A stretch of 44,869 nucleotides of DNA from contig CAYJPA010000048.1 in the NCBI GenBank assembly GCA_964371945.1, positions 1 through 44,869 of the forward strand, written 5' to 3'. The stretch comes from CAYJPA01 sp964371945. Lineage in GTDB: Bacteria > Chloroflexota > Chloroflexia > Thermomicrobiales > UBA6265. A program made the position numbers and the translations under genes. This document shows positions 7,825-16,409 of the stretch, piece after piece (the stretch's first letter is position 1; each line of letters opens with the position of its first letter). Below the pieces are notes generated by a model, which saw only the letters and a program-made list of their open reading frames with translations, was not told the origin of the DNA and made no database searches.

Positions 7825-9426
7825 TTACTCCGCGCGGTGAACGATCCGGCCATCGACGACCGTGAGCAGAACCGGAAGCTCCGGCAAGAGATCGGGATCG
7901 CCGTCGACAATATCGCCCGCAAACGCGGTCAGATCGCCGCGATACCCTTCCCTGATTTGTCCGGCAACATGCTCTTCAGAGACCGTACGGGCGGCTCCGG
8001 TCGTGTATCCCTCGAGCACCTCCAGCATCGTGAGCGACTGCTCTGGTTGAATGCGTCCACGTTCCCTGGCGCCTCCTTCCCGGCGCAAATGCGCCCAGGC
8101 CATCCCGAAGCGTGCATCGTACGTGGCAACCATCCAGTCAGAGCCAAGCGCAACGATTGCCCCGGAATCCTTGAGATCGCGGGTGCGGAATGCACGCTTG
8201 CGGCGTTCAGGTCCCAGGCGGATGCTCGCCTCATCGGTGCCTTTCTCGTCGTATGTGCCCATGTGCAGCGGCTGCATCGACACCGCTACGCCAAGGCCCG
8301 CAAACCGTGGCAGATCGATGTCAGTCAATTGCTCGATATGCTCGATCCGGTGATGAATACCAGGAGTTGCCCCGGCGATCTCGTAGGCGTCGAGCGCGCA
8401 ACGAACCGCGGCATCGCCAACCGCATGCGTCGCGCACTGAAACCCGGCTTTGGCAAAGAGATCGACCGCGCCTCGATATTTGGCTGGATCCGGCCAAAAG
8501 GGATCATTGCACTGCCCCTTCGAGTCGGGCTCGAGCAACCAGGCCGTGCCGGATTCGATCACGCCATCGATGAAAAACTTAGCAACCCCGCCGCGCCAGA
8601 GATGACCCGTTTCGTCTCGGAGCGGAAGCTGCTCGCGCATTTCGTCGAAGGTGAAATGCGGCTTTTGCCAGAGTGGAACGATTGCGCGGATGGAAAGATC
8701 GCCGTTGCCCTCGAGCTCGCGGAAGAGATCGAACGAGGCCGGACTGCCATCCATCATGTGAATGGTGGTCAATCCCATCGCATTCCACTTCTTCATTTCG
8801 GCGACATAAAGTCTGTACTTTTCGGCTTCGGTGAGCTGCGGAATGTGGCGCCGGACGAGATCCGTCGCCCCTTCCTGGAGCTCGCCGGTTGGTACGCCAT
8901 GTTCGTCGACGACCACTTTCGAGAAGTCGGAAAAAGTCTCGCGGCCGGAGATATCGCTGTACGCAATCGCGCCGGGACTCACAACCGCGGTGTGTCCTTC
9001 GAAGAAACCGCAATAGGCGAGACCTCCGTCGACCGCGTCGGCGAATAGATCGCCGCGAATTCCGGTCTCCGAGAACATCTCGAAGGTGAGCCCCCACCCG
9101 ATCACCCAGCGATCTGGACCAACCCGCTTCCGCTCACCGGCAAGAGCGGTGCGGAGTTCGTCGAGCGATCCGGCTCGCGTGAGATCGGCGCCCTGTGTCG
9201 CCTCGGTTCCCCAAAATGGGTGGAAGTGGCTGTCGGTCAGCCCGGGAACGATGTGCATTCCGGTGCCGTCGACGATTTCTGTTTTGCCGTCCGCTTCGGC
9301 ACGAATCGTCGCGTTGTCACCGACCGCCACGATCGTTCCGTCTTTGATCGCGACCGCGGTCGCATGCGGGCGATCACAGTCCATTGTCCTGATCGACGCC
9401 CCGATTACCGCAAGATCCGCAGCCAC
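7825..9426 (-). CDS. Amidohydrolase family protein (YtcJ-like, amidohydrolase_3)
   Basis: The 533-residue protein is a metal-dependent hydrolase with a TIM barrel. An N-terminal beta domain (ADLAVIGASIRTMD) precedes the metal-binding DSHFHPFWG. Further family segments are FIDGVIESGTAWL, then CATHAVGDAAVR, HRIEHIEQL and GSDWMVATYDARFGMAWAHLRR. The C-terminus returns to the small beta domain (GYRGDLTAF, VDGRIVHRAE). YtcJ relatives act on varied amides and exo-enzyme substrates, so the substrate is open. I place the start at a GTG (9426) because GAGGAG lies 6 nt before it; an ATG 17 codons upstream has no comparable site. Next downstream is the GNAT gene. Confidence 0.9.
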   Translation of the reverse strand: MAADLAVIGASIRTMDCDRPHATAVAIKDGTIVAVGDNATIRAEADGKTEIVDGTGMHIVPGLTDSHFHPFWGTEATQGADLTRAGSLDELRTALAGERKRVGPDRWVIGWGLTFEMFSETGIRGDLFADAVDGGLAYCGFFEGHTAVVSPGAIAYSDISGRETFSDFSKVVVDEHGVPTGELQEGATDLVRRHIPQLTEAEKYRLYVAEMKKWNAMGLTTIHMMDGSPASFDLFRELEGNGDLSIRAIVPLWQKPHFTFDEMREQLPLRDETGHLWRGGVAKFFIDGVIESGTAWLLEPDSKGQCNDPFWPDPAKYRGAVDLFAKAGFQCATHAVGDAAVRCALDAYEIAGATPGIHHRIEHIEQLTDIDLPRFAGLGVAVSMQPLHMGTYDEKGTDEASIRLGPERRKRAFRTRDLKDSGAIVALGSDWMVATYDARFGMAWAHLRREGGARERGRIQPEQSLTMLEVLEGYTTGAARTVSEEHVAGQIREGYRGDLTAFAGDIVDGDPDLLPELPVLLTVVDGRIVHRAE

Positions 9427-9579
9427 GTGATGCTCCTCATTTCGCGTCCAGGATTCAAGCACGATCTGATCAGCCAATGATCCCAGAAGTGAAGGTACTT
9501 GGGAACCAGCACCCCTAATCTTTACCGCTCCTAATTGTGGTTCAACTGCCGGTCGTGTTGAGCATCCGTCGTGCTCAAA

Positions 9580-10587
9580 TCACGTTAGTTTGACCGGGCA
9601 GCCGTCGTGGAACGATTGAATCGCCGCCACCGCGATTTGGAGCGCGGCGCGGCCATCGGCTCCAGTGCAGAAGGGCGGATCGCCGGACAGCGTACGCTGA
9701 ACCCAATCTTCAAGCTCGACGAGATAAGTTTGACCGAATCTGACCAGCCAGTGATCGGTGATATCGCGTTGCATTCCCGATTCGGTGGCCAGCATTGTGG
9801 CTGTCTTTTCGAGCCCGCCGATAAAGAGCGTTCCGCGATCCCCGATCACTTCGGTTCGGACATCGTAGCCGTAATAGCAAGATGAGACGTTCTCGATGTC
9901 CCCAAGCGCTCCATTCTGAAACCGAATCGTTGTGACCGCGATATCCGTGCCCTGCTCATGGGCAGAGGTCGGCGTAATCACCCGGCTCGCGATCGCGGTC
10001 ACTTCCGCGGCTTCGTCGCCGAGCAGCCAACGGGCATTGTCGTAGTCATGAATGCACGAATTGAAGAAAACCGCCGGATCGGCGCCCGATCCGGCAGCAC
10101 GGCTAAACGGGTACTTCCCGCGATGCGCGGCTTTGACCATCAGCGGGGTGCCGATCCTGCCCACTTCGATTGCGACTTTTGCATTCGCGTACGCGGGATC
10201 GTACCGGCGCATGAAGCCGATTTGAAGCCGGATTCCCGCTCTTGAAACCGCGGCAAGGGCGATATCGGCGTCTACCAACGATGTGGTGATCGGCTTTTCA
10301 CAGAAGACATCTTTGCGATGACGCGCCCCGGCCAGAATGCCCTCGAGATGCGCGGTGTCGTTCGAAACGACCACGAGGGCCTCGACGTCGGGATCTGCAG
10401 CAAGCTCGTCAGCGGTCGCATAGACATTGCGAACGCCTAGCTCTTCCGCAACCGTGCGCGCCACGTCAGCACGGATATCGGCGATCGCGGTCACCCGAGC
10501 GTTGTGGATGCGACGTTGAAGGTTCTCGGCGTGCATCCGCCCAAGTAGTCCAACCCCGATAACGCCCACGCCGAGTTGCGCTGCCAT
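9580..10587 (-). CDS. Gfo/Idh/MocA family oxidoreductase, inositol-dehydrogenase-like
   Basis: The 335-residue NAD(P)-dependent dehydrogenase starts MAAQLGVGVIGVGLLGRMHAENL, a Rossmann GxGxxG motif. It has the EKP catalytic lysine motif (VFCEKPITTS) and the substrate-domain motif IHDYDNARWLLGDEA. GFMRRYDPAYANAK is typical of the myo-inositol 2-dehydrogenase (IolG) branch. No other inositol genes are near, so the sugar or polyol substrate is an inference. The start at 10587 is the beginning of the conserved domain; the upstream in-frame extension is not conserved. It is the first gene of the run down to 6095, with a 150-bp gap before the amidohydrolase. Confidence 0.87.
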   Translation of the reverse strand: MAAQLGVGVIGVGLLGRMHAENLQRRIHNARVTAIADIRADVARTVAEELGVRNVYATADELAADPDVEALVVVSNDTAHLEGILAGARHRKDVFCEKPITTSLVDADIALAAVSRAGIRLQIGFMRRYDPAYANAKVAIEVGRIGTPLMVKAAHRGKYPFSRAAGSGADPAVFFNSCIHDYDNARWLLGDEAAEVTAIASRVITPTSAHEQGTDIAVTTIRFQNGALGDIENVSSCYYGYDVRTEVIGDRGTLFIGGLEKTATMLATESGMQRDITDHWLVRFGQTYLVELEDWVQRTLSGDPPFCTGADGRAALQIAVAAIQSFHDGCPVKLT

Positions 10588-10690
10588 TCCTACTGCTCCT
10601 CGAACACCATGCCATCGAACGCCATACCATTTCAGATGACGCAACGATACATGAGCGATCGCTGTTGCGAAAAACAGCTGGAAAAACAAA

Positions 10691-10722
10691 GACCGCTCGC
10701 GAGTGCTTTCTCGCGAGCGGTC
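10691..10722 (-). terminator. Rho-independent terminator of the dienelactone hydrolase gene
   Basis: A perfect 13-bp stem (GACCGCTCGCGAG with its complement) encloses a 6-nt loop. On the minus strand it is followed by TTTGTTTTTCC. It lies 30 nt past the stop of the gene at 10752. Confidence 0.93.
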
Positions 10723-10751
10723 ACCCCAATGTTGGGCAGCGAAGTTGCGAA

Positions 10752-11678
10752 CTACACATATTGCGCAAACCAGGCGACCGTGTCGTTCCAGGCGGTGAGC
10801 GCTGATTCCTCGTTGTAACGCTGACCGGTGTCGTTGTGGAATGCATGCTGAGTGTTCGGGTAGATGTTGATCTGATGAGTGATTCCAGCCGCCTCGAGCG
10901 CGGCAACGAGCTCGTCCCGCCCTTCGTTCGCAAAGTCGTCGGGATCGTCCGAATAGACGCCAAGCACCGCGGCTTTGATACTCGGCGCCTGATCAACCGG
11001 TGGAGGTGGTCCGTAGTAAGGCGCGGCCGCTTTCAACGCGGGAATCGCTGTCGCCGCTTGCCAGGTGATGCCGCCGCCGAAGCAGAAGCCGGTCATCGCC
11101 AGCCGGTTCAGATCGGCACCTGAGTCAGTGCCGAGATAGTCGATGGTAGCTTGAAAGGCGCCGACGTGGCGGGCCGGGTCGACATCACGCGTTAGAAGCG
11201 CCGGGATCTCGGCTGGGTCCGGAATCGAGGCGGTGCCGCCGTCTCGACTCAGGAGATCGACCGCGACGGCGAGATAGCCCTCGACTGCCCATCGCCGGGT
11301 CACATCTCTGATGTGATCGGTCAAACCACGATTCTCGTGGCAGATCAGGACAACCGGCAGGGCGCCGCCCGCCGCGGGAGAGGCCATTGGATCGGCCGCT
11401 GGTGTTCCACCTGAGCCGCTGGGCCTGGCGGAGTATGCGAGGATCGTGGTCTCGTTGCCCTCGAAACTGAGATCGGCCGTCATCACGCGAGGATCGTCTG
11501 CCGCCACGCTGAGCGGACTTTGCGGTTCATTCGCGACAGGCGTGGTCTCCAGCGCATAGGCGGCGCGCGTCATCGGCGTGACGCCCAGCGAGGTCAGAAT
11601 GGTGGCGGTGGTCGCGACGCCGCCGGTTATGAGCAAAACGCGGCGAATCATGTCCCGGCGAGACATCAAACCGTCCAT
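10752..11678 (-). CDS. Exported dienelactone hydrolase family protein (Tat signal)
   Basis: The 308-residue alpha/beta hydrolase has an N-terminal twin-arginine signal (MSRRDMIRRVLLITGG plus a hydrophobic stretch ending near RAAYALE). It is thus probably exported folded. The mature part has the dienelactone hydrolase signature: ICHENRGLTDHIRDVTRRWA and the nucleophile elbow GFCFGGG with catalytic cysteine. A downstream acidic region (YSDDPDD) and HAFHND supply Asp and His. The substrate may be a lactone or ester; the true function of most exported members is unknown. A strong terminator follows, so the gene is transcribed separately from the Gfo/Idh/MocA run. Confidence 0.9.
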   Translation of the reverse strand: MDGLMSRRDMIRRVLLITGGVATTATILTSLGVTPMTRAAYALETTPVANEPQSPLSVAADDPRVMTADLSFEGNETTILAYSARPSGSGGTPAADPMASPAAGGALPVVLICHENRGLTDHIRDVTRRWAVEGYLAVAVDLLSRDGGTASIPDPAEIPALLTRDVDPARHVGAFQATIDYLGTDSGADLNRLAMTGFCFGGGITWQAATAIPALKAAAPYYGPPPPVDQAPSIKAAVLGVYSDDPDDFANEGRDELVAALEAAGITHQINIYPNTQHAFHNDTGQRYNEESALTAWNDTVAWFAQYV

Positions 11679-11983
11679 GTAGTCCTCGACGAATTCGTGG
11701 ATCAGGTACTTCTCGAAGGGTTCGAGACGGCGTGTTTAATGCTCCTTTTCGGGTCGAACTGAGACAGGAAGGTCCTGGGGCACAATGCGCCCATCTCCTT
11801 CCCACGACCATAGAATCGATTGGGATGGAGCGATCATTTAGTTATGTAAATCGTAGAGGCAAAGCAGCGTAACAGACGTTACCTATTAGTCGTGTGTCCG
11901 CCTCGGATTACGTTGGAAGCCCATACAGATCAAACATTCTCGGTCAACATACGTTCAATCGTGGCAAGTGATATCTGCGCCAC
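11679..11983. other. Intergenic region without recognisable gene
   Basis: The 305 bp between two minus-strand genes show no convincing coding frame. A small palindrome GTAAC-N4-GTTAC (11869-11882) sits in an AT-richer part and could be an operator for the dienelactone hydrolase gene, but this is weak. Confidence 0.4.
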
Positions 11984-12952
11984 CTAAGAATGCCGGGCGT
12001 CGATGTTCAGAAGATCGACGACCTCCGAGCCGGTGTTGAAGCTTCGAGTCTGTCGATTGCGCTCAATCGCGGAGTAGATCAAGGCGGATGCCACCCAGCC
12101 CTGCGCGTACGGATTCTGGTCGATTGCCCATTTGATCGAGCCGCTGTTGATGGCCTCTGGCACCCCGGGCACGAGGTCGAATCCACCGTTGGCGATCTTC
12201 CCCGCGAGACCCATTTCTTCAAGCAAACTTGCGGCAGAGAGGTGTCCATGATCAGCGTGGGCGATCCCGATGAGTTGATCGCCAAGCTGAGTGATCTTGG
12301 ATCGCAAAGTGGCTCCTGCGATTGAACGGTCGGATTCAGTAGTCAGAATTTCGGCTGAAAAGCTCGTGTTGTTGACGGAGTTGTAATCCTCGATGCCCTG
12401 GCGGGCTCCTTCCGTGCGTTGATCGAACCCGGCATGCCCCGGCCGGCTATTGCAGAGCAGAATTATTCCGCCCGAGCGGCTGGTTAGTCGCTGTGCATTC
12501 GCTGCTGCCTGCAGTCCGTTTTTGACTCCCGCTGCGACGTTGTCTGGTCCAGCGTAGGCAACCCCGAATGCTTTGTAGTCTGACGGCGAGGAGTTGAACA
12601 GGATGACGTAGGCGCTGGCCGCATGGGCTCGTTCGATCACTGTGCTCATTGAAGCTCTATCTAAACCCGTTAGCGCGATTGCCGCGGGCAACGTCGCAAT
12701 TGCGTCCAATTGAGCCTGGACAACTGATGCAGCGTCGGTCGATTTATCGTCTATCCACTCGCCTTCCCAACCAGCCAGGCCTGCAAATGCTTCGAATCCG
12801 ATCCGAGTCTGCTCGAAAACCAGACTGCTGTTTTCGGCAACGAAGATCACCCTGCGCCCGGCCGCGGACGTTTGTGCTCCATTCCGCATCGCGGCTGGCG
12901 TCGCGGCGACCGCGCTTGTGTAGGCGAGCAATTGCCGGCGAGTTATGAGCAC
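11984..12952 (-). CDS. Periplasmic sugar-binding-like protein with Tat-type signal
   Basis: The 322-residue product has an N-terminal RRQLLAYTSAVAATPA Tat-like signal followed by a type 1 periplasmic-binding fold. Family segments are VIFVAENSSLVFEQTRIGFEAF, then QAQLDAIATLPAAIALTGLD, FGVAYAGPDNVAAG and SIKWAIDQNPYAQGWVASALIYS, as in the Peripla_BP_4 ribose/rhamnose-type binding proteins. The start is a GTG at 12952 with GGAG 7 nt upstream. The reading frame is also open upstream into a GNAT-like region without a stop. No ABC permease or ATPase is adjacent, so the protein may act as a sensor or with distant transport genes. Confidence 0.75.
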   Translation of the reverse strand: MLITRRQLLAYTSAVAATPAAMRNGAQTSAAGRRVIFVAENSSLVFEQTRIGFEAFAGLAGWEGEWIDDKSTDAASVVQAQLDAIATLPAAIALTGLDRASMSTVIERAHAASAYVILFNSSPSDYKAFGVAYAGPDNVAAGVKNGLQAAANAQRLTSRSGGIILLCNSRPGHAGFDQRTEGARQGIEDYNSVNNTSFSAEILTTESDRSIAGATLRSKITQLGDQLIGIAHADHGHLSAASLLEEMGLAGKIANGGFDLVPGVPEAINSGSIKWAIDQNPYAQGWVASALIYSAIERNRQTRSFNTGSEVVDLLNIDARHS

Positions 12953-13529
12953 GCACCCACTCCAATGGCGTTCCAGCGACACGATCCCCGCTGATGGTAC
13001 GTCGTCCGTTCGAGGTTCGGAATACCGGCGGTCATTACTGAGATCGAGCTCCCAGGTTTCGGAGACCAGTTCGTGGCCAAAGCTGTGATTCGGCGACGAC
13101 TCAATCAGCTGAAATCCAAACGCTTCATACAACTGGCGAGCGGAGACGAGAATGCTATTGGTCCAAAGCGTCACTTGTTCGTACCCGGCCGAAATGGCAA
13201 AGTCGATGCAGGTCCGCACCAGCGCTGCTCCGATCCCAAGACCGCGTGCCTCCGGTTCGACGATGAGCATCCGTAGCTTCGACAGAGACTCCGAAACTTC
13301 AACTAGGAAGACGCACCCGACCGTCGTACTCCGCGAACCAACAGCTTTCTCGTGCCGGATCGTGCTTCGTGAAAAAATCGGTCGCGATCCCGGCGACCAG
13401 GAGCTCGAACTCCATGTTCCAGTCGTATTCCGCGGCATACAACGCTCCGTGGCGTGATATGACCCCACCAAGATCGCCGGGTCTCGCGCCCTGGCGGATT
13501 GTGACGCGGTCATCGAGCTCGGTTCTCAT
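12953..13529 (-). pseudogene. GNAT acetyltransferase split by a frameshift
   Basis: The N-terminal part (MRTELDDRVTIRQGARPGDLGG, then ISRHGALYAAEYDWNMEFE and DPARESCWFAEYDGR) lies in one frame from 13529. The acetyl-CoA-binding part (VGCVFLVEVS, then MLIVEPEARGLGIGAALV and ARQLYEAFGFQLIES) lies in another frame. The switch is at about 13310-13320. Together they make one regular GNAT of the kind often fused to MarR. After the usual end (ETWELDL) there is no stop: the frame runs on into the binding-protein gene. It follows azlD directly. Sequencing error and true decay cannot be separated here. Confidence 0.78.
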
Positions 13530-13533
13530 CGTT

Positions 13534-13839
13534 TCAGCCCCCTACGCCTAGCCACCTCCTGTTCCAAAAGACTGCCATTCCCGCGGCGATCACCATCTAA
13601 ACTCGCCGAAACCGCCAGGCGGCAATCCCGGCGACCGCGATCGCGATAACGCGGGCTGGATCGTCGCTTCCCATGCCGGCCTTGCTCGAGGCAACTAGCG
13701 CGGCCAGCAACGCGACCGGCAGAACACGAAGCGCTCGCTTCCGCCGAACCGGAAGCGACGAATCCGGAGCCACTAATCCGGCGAATCGAAGTCCATGAAC
13801 ACATGCACCGATGGCAAGAACCGTCCACAGATTACTCAT
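13534..13839 (-). pseudogene. azlD: AzlD-type branched-chain amino acid exporter subunit with in-frame amber codon
   Basis: The product would be the small membrane partner of AzlC. The first 80 residues (MSNLWTVLAIGACVHGLRFAG, then VLPVALLAALVASS and VIAIAVAGIAAWRFRRV) match AzlD up to TAG at 13597-13599. The frame then continues MVIAAGMAVFWNRRWLG to TGA at 13534-13536, which supplies the missing last transmembrane helix and restores the normal length of about 101 residues. The interruption sits where relatives carry a hydrophobic residue, so TTG-to-TAG is the simplest cause. It overlaps the azlC end by a few bases. Confidence 0.78.
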
Positions 13840-14526
13840 CGCTCGTTTGGCGATCCTGCATGACGACGCCAACCAAACCCGCGATCAAAACCGCGAAGCC
13901 CGCGGGCATGAATTGACTGGACGCGAGTGCCGTCGCGCCGGACACCAACGCGATTGCGAGTGTCGCGTGCGATGTAAGCATCCGCGCGAGCACGGCCAAA
14001 AAGTCAGCGGCACCACGAGGTCGAGTCCGGTTCGCGCGGATGCGGGCAAGATGCTTCCGGACAGCAAACCGATCGCCGTGCCGGCGTTCCACGCGAGGTA
14101 CATGCTGACACCGGCGCCCAAGAGCACGGGCATGCGAAGTGGTCCTCGCGCTGCCGCCACCCCGTACGCGCCGTCTGTCAAGAACCAGGCGACGACCGGA
14201 CGCCGCCTCCAGTTCGGTGCGCAGCGCTCGTTGACAGCAGCGCCCAGAAGCGGCAAATGAGCGTTGAGCGCCATCGCGGTCAGGATTAACACAAGCACCG
14301 CTTGATTCATCCCACGATCAGCCGTCACCGACATCTGGGCGGCAGACGAGAAGACAACCAGGCTCATGAGCTGCGCATCGCCGCGATCGAGACCGGCGGA
14401 ATGAGCAGCGACACCGAAGGCGATTCCCGATGGAATCGCGCCTGCCCCGAGTGGAAGCATCGCAACGAAGCCGCTTCTGAAACTCCGTGCTTCGTCTATT
14501 TCGAGAAGTACCGATGCGGTTTCCAT
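13832..14526 (-). pseudogene. azlC: AzlC-type branched-chain amino acid exporter, frameshifted
   Basis: The N-terminal 170 residues are a clear AzlC permease: FRSGFVAMLPLGAGAIPSGIAFG, then LMSLVVFSSAAQ, LTAMALNAHLPLLGAAV and AWFLTDGAYGVA. After GLDLVVPLTF the frame is lost at a five-base T run (plus strand A at 13998-14002). A one-base insertion restores the last helices (FLAVLARMLTSHATLAIAL, then FMPAGFAVLIAGLVGVVMQ). The downstream part was read in the other frame to a stop at 13832. A homopolymer position makes a technical error plausible. The gene starts 18 bp from a divergent XRE-type regulator, which probably controls it. Confidence 0.82.
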
Positions 14527-14544
14527 TTTGTTAGGCTAGAGGGC

Positions 14545-15396
14545 ATGAAGACGCACGTCATCGTCACCGAACACGAATTCGCCGTCACGCCGGGAGGCGC
14601 CAAGTTGCGGACGCTCCGGGAAGCGCGCGGGCGAGCGCAACTTTGGGTCGAGGCGGAGGCGGGGCTTGGCGCCGGCTATTTGCAGCGAGTCGAGTCCGGG
14701 CGAGTTGCGCAACCGGGTCGAGCAACAATCGAGCAAATCCTGACCACGCTCGACGACCGCTTCAGCGAGCGACGAGAAGTCGAAGAGGCCTTCGGGTATC
14801 TCGTGCCCACACCGCTACCGGACGAACGCGACCGGCAATGGGCGACCGCGATCTGCCAAAGCGATCTGGACGAGGTCGTTTTCCCGGCATATGCTCTTGA
14901 TTGCACCGCACGTTTGGCCGCCTGGAATCGCTTTCTGCCATGTCTGCTCGGGTTCCAGCCGGAAGCCGGTCTCCCTGACGCGTTGACGCGACGGTCGATG
15001 CTCTATTCCTGGTTCGATCCATCGACAAGACTCGGCTCATTGGTGGCGGAGCCTGACTCACTCCTGCCGGCAATGATCCGGGCATTGCGGTTCGAGCTCG
15101 AGCAATACCGGGGGGAACCCTGGGCGAGCGCGTTCGTGGCCGACCTGCAGCGAGGGTTGCCGCTCTTCCTTGCGATGTGGTCCAGAGTCGTTGATGAGCC
15201 GGTACCGACCGGTGCCGCCAGAGCGCGCGTACCGCTTCGTCTGCGAGTTCCGGGTGTTGGGACGCTGGAGTTTCGGCTGGCGTCCGAACCGTTCACCCGC
15301 GACAGCCGGTTTCGCACGATCTACTACTTCCCCGCCGATCCGGCGACAATGCGCTGGTGTGCTGAGAACGTAATTCCCCCGGAGCGAATCACATGA
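14545..15396 (+). CDS. XRE-family regulator with MmyB-like ligand domain
   Basis: The 283-residue protein has an N-terminal helix-turn-helix (LRTLREARGRAQLWVEAEAGLGAGYLQRVESGR) and a long C-terminal MmyB-type sensor domain. The latter includes AYALDCTARLAAWNRFLPCLLG, then YSWFDPSTRLGSLV and the terminal IYYFPADPATMRWCAE. Such regulators bind fatty-acid-like or other small ligands and often control a divergent gene. Start codons of this gene and azlC are 18 bp apart, so shared control is likely. The start at 14545 follows AGAGGG; the long upstream open frame is antisense to azlC. The end overlaps the methyltransferase gene by 4 nt. Confidence 0.85.
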   Translation: MKTHVIVTEHEFAVTPGGAKLRTLREARGRAQLWVEAEAGLGAGYLQRVESGRVAQPGRATIEQILTTLDDRFSERREVEEAFGYLVPTPLPDERDRQWATAICQSDLDEVVFPAYALDCTARLAAWNRFLPCLLGFQPEAGLPDALTRRSMLYSWFDPSTRLGSLVAEPDSLLPAMIRALRFELEQYRGEPWASAFVADLQRGLPLFLAMWSRVVDEPVPTGAARARVPLRLRVPGVGTLEFRLASEPFTRDSRFRTIYYFPADPATMRWCAENVIPPERIT

Positions 15397-16169
15397 CCGA
15401 AACGGCAAAAGAACGCGTTCTACGTCAATACGGCGCGGTCGGTGATGCCTATGTGAAGAGTGCTGGACATGCCGGCGGGAACGATCTGGCACGTTTGATT
15501 GGAGTTCTGCAGCCAGCATCGCACGAGCGCGCGCTGGATATCGCAACGGGCGGCGGGCACGTCGCCAGGGCGCTCGCGCCTCTGGTGGCGGAAGTTGTCG
15601 CGTCCGATCTCACGCCGGAGATGCTTGCCGGGGCTGAAAAGTTCATCGTCGGACTTGGACTGGCGAACGTGACCTTTGCGCTGGCCGATGCGGAGGAGCT
15701 GCCTTTTCCGGATCGGTCGTTCGAAATTGTGACCTGCCGGATCGCTCCGCATCACTTTCCGGATCCCGATCGATTTGTGTCCGGGGTTGCGCGAGTGCTC
15801 AAACCCGGCGGCCGCTTCGGACTGATCGATAGCGTGGTCCCCGCGGGCGATTTGGGCGACAGTTACAACCGATTTGAGCTGGCGCGCGATCCATCACATG
15901 TGCGCTCTCTGTCGGTCGACGAGTGGATCCAGTTGATCGAGGCCTCTGGGCTAGGCGTCAGGCTTGTTGAAAACCATCCCAAGACGCACAACTTTGCCGA
16001 TTGGACGAGCCGGGCCAATGTGCCGGAGAGCGGACGTGACGCGATTGCCCGCGTTGTGCTCGATATCGGACCGGCGGCCATCGAAGCGTTTCACTTGGTG
16101 GTCGAAAGCGGAACGCTCGTCAGTTTCACGGACGACAAAGTGCTGATTCTGGCTGAGAGACCGCAATAG
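15393..16169 (+). CDS. Class I SAM-dependent methyltransferase (UbiE-like)
   Basis: The 258-residue enzyme has the SAM-binding motif I ALDIATGGGHVARAL at about residues 47-61. Motif II is VVASDLTPEML, and ADAEELPFPDRSFEIVTCRIAPHHF is the post-II region shared with UbiE-type and sterol/small-molecule methyltransferases. VLKPGGRFGLID is motif III. The substrate is not predictable. Its ATG overlaps the regulator stop (ATGA), so the two are translated as a pair. It lies about 195 bp before the tetracycline-resistance-like gene. Confidence 0.9.
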   Translation: MTETAKERVLRQYGAVGDAYVKSAGHAGGNDLARLIGVLQPASHERALDIATGGGHVARALAPLVAEVVASDLTPEMLAGAEKFIVGLGLANVTFALADAEELPFPDRSFEIVTCRIAPHHFPDPDRFVSGVARVLKPGGRFGLIDSVVPAGDLGDSYNRFELARDPSHVRSLSVDEWIQLIEASGLGVRLVENHPKTHNFADWTSRANVPESGRDAIARVVLDIGPAAIEAFHLVVESGTLVSFTDDKVLILAERPQ

Positions 16170-16190
16170 GGCGCTCGATTCATACCGTGT

Positions 16191-16221
16191 TTGACCTTCG
16201 AGTTACCGCTTCTGGTAGACT
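16191..16221 (+). promoter_or_regulatory. Possible promoter of the Tet(M)-like gene
   Basis: TTGACC (16191-16196) and an extended -10 TGGTAGACT (hexamer 16216-16221) are spaced 19 bp. It lies about 85 nt before the leader ORF. The spacing is a little long, so the call is moderate. Confidence 0.4.
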
Positions 16222-16304
16222 CTGCCTTCGTCCCGGCATCCACGATTGACGGTGACCGGGAAGAGCGTTGTCGTAATGTGCATTTGAAACTAGAGGAGAA
16301 TCCA

Positions 16305-16409
16305 ATGCGGCAGTCGTTGAAGATTCCAGTGTTCGGAAGCGTCTTCAACGAAGGTATGCTGCATGGCTGTTATCAATATCGGGATTCTGGCGCATGTAGA
16401 CGCCGGTAA
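16305..16409 (+). CDS. Leader ORF overlapping the Tet(M)-like gene
   Basis: A 34-codon frame (MRQSLKIPVFGSVFNEGM, then a short basic tail) begins 8 nt after a strong GAGGAG site at 16292-16298, better than the site of the main gene. It runs through the hairpin at 16314-16351 and overlaps the first codons of the GTPase gene in another frame. Its position suggests a regulatory leader peptide whose translation opens the hairpin and frees the downstream ribosome-binding site. This is an inference from layout; the peptide has no recognisable family. Confidence 0.5.
   Translation: MRQSLKIPVFGSVFNEGMLHGCYQYRDSGACRRR
16314..16351 (+). promoter_or_regulatory. Attenuator-like hairpin before the Tet(M)-like gene
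   Basis: TCGTTGAAGA (16314-16323) pairs perfectly with TCTTCAACGA (16342-16351), with an inner TTCC/GGAA stem. The 3' arm reaches into GAAGG (about 16350-16354), the likely ribosome-binding site for ATG 16363. No U-run follows, so translational rather than transcriptional attenuation fits better. Confidence 0.5.
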
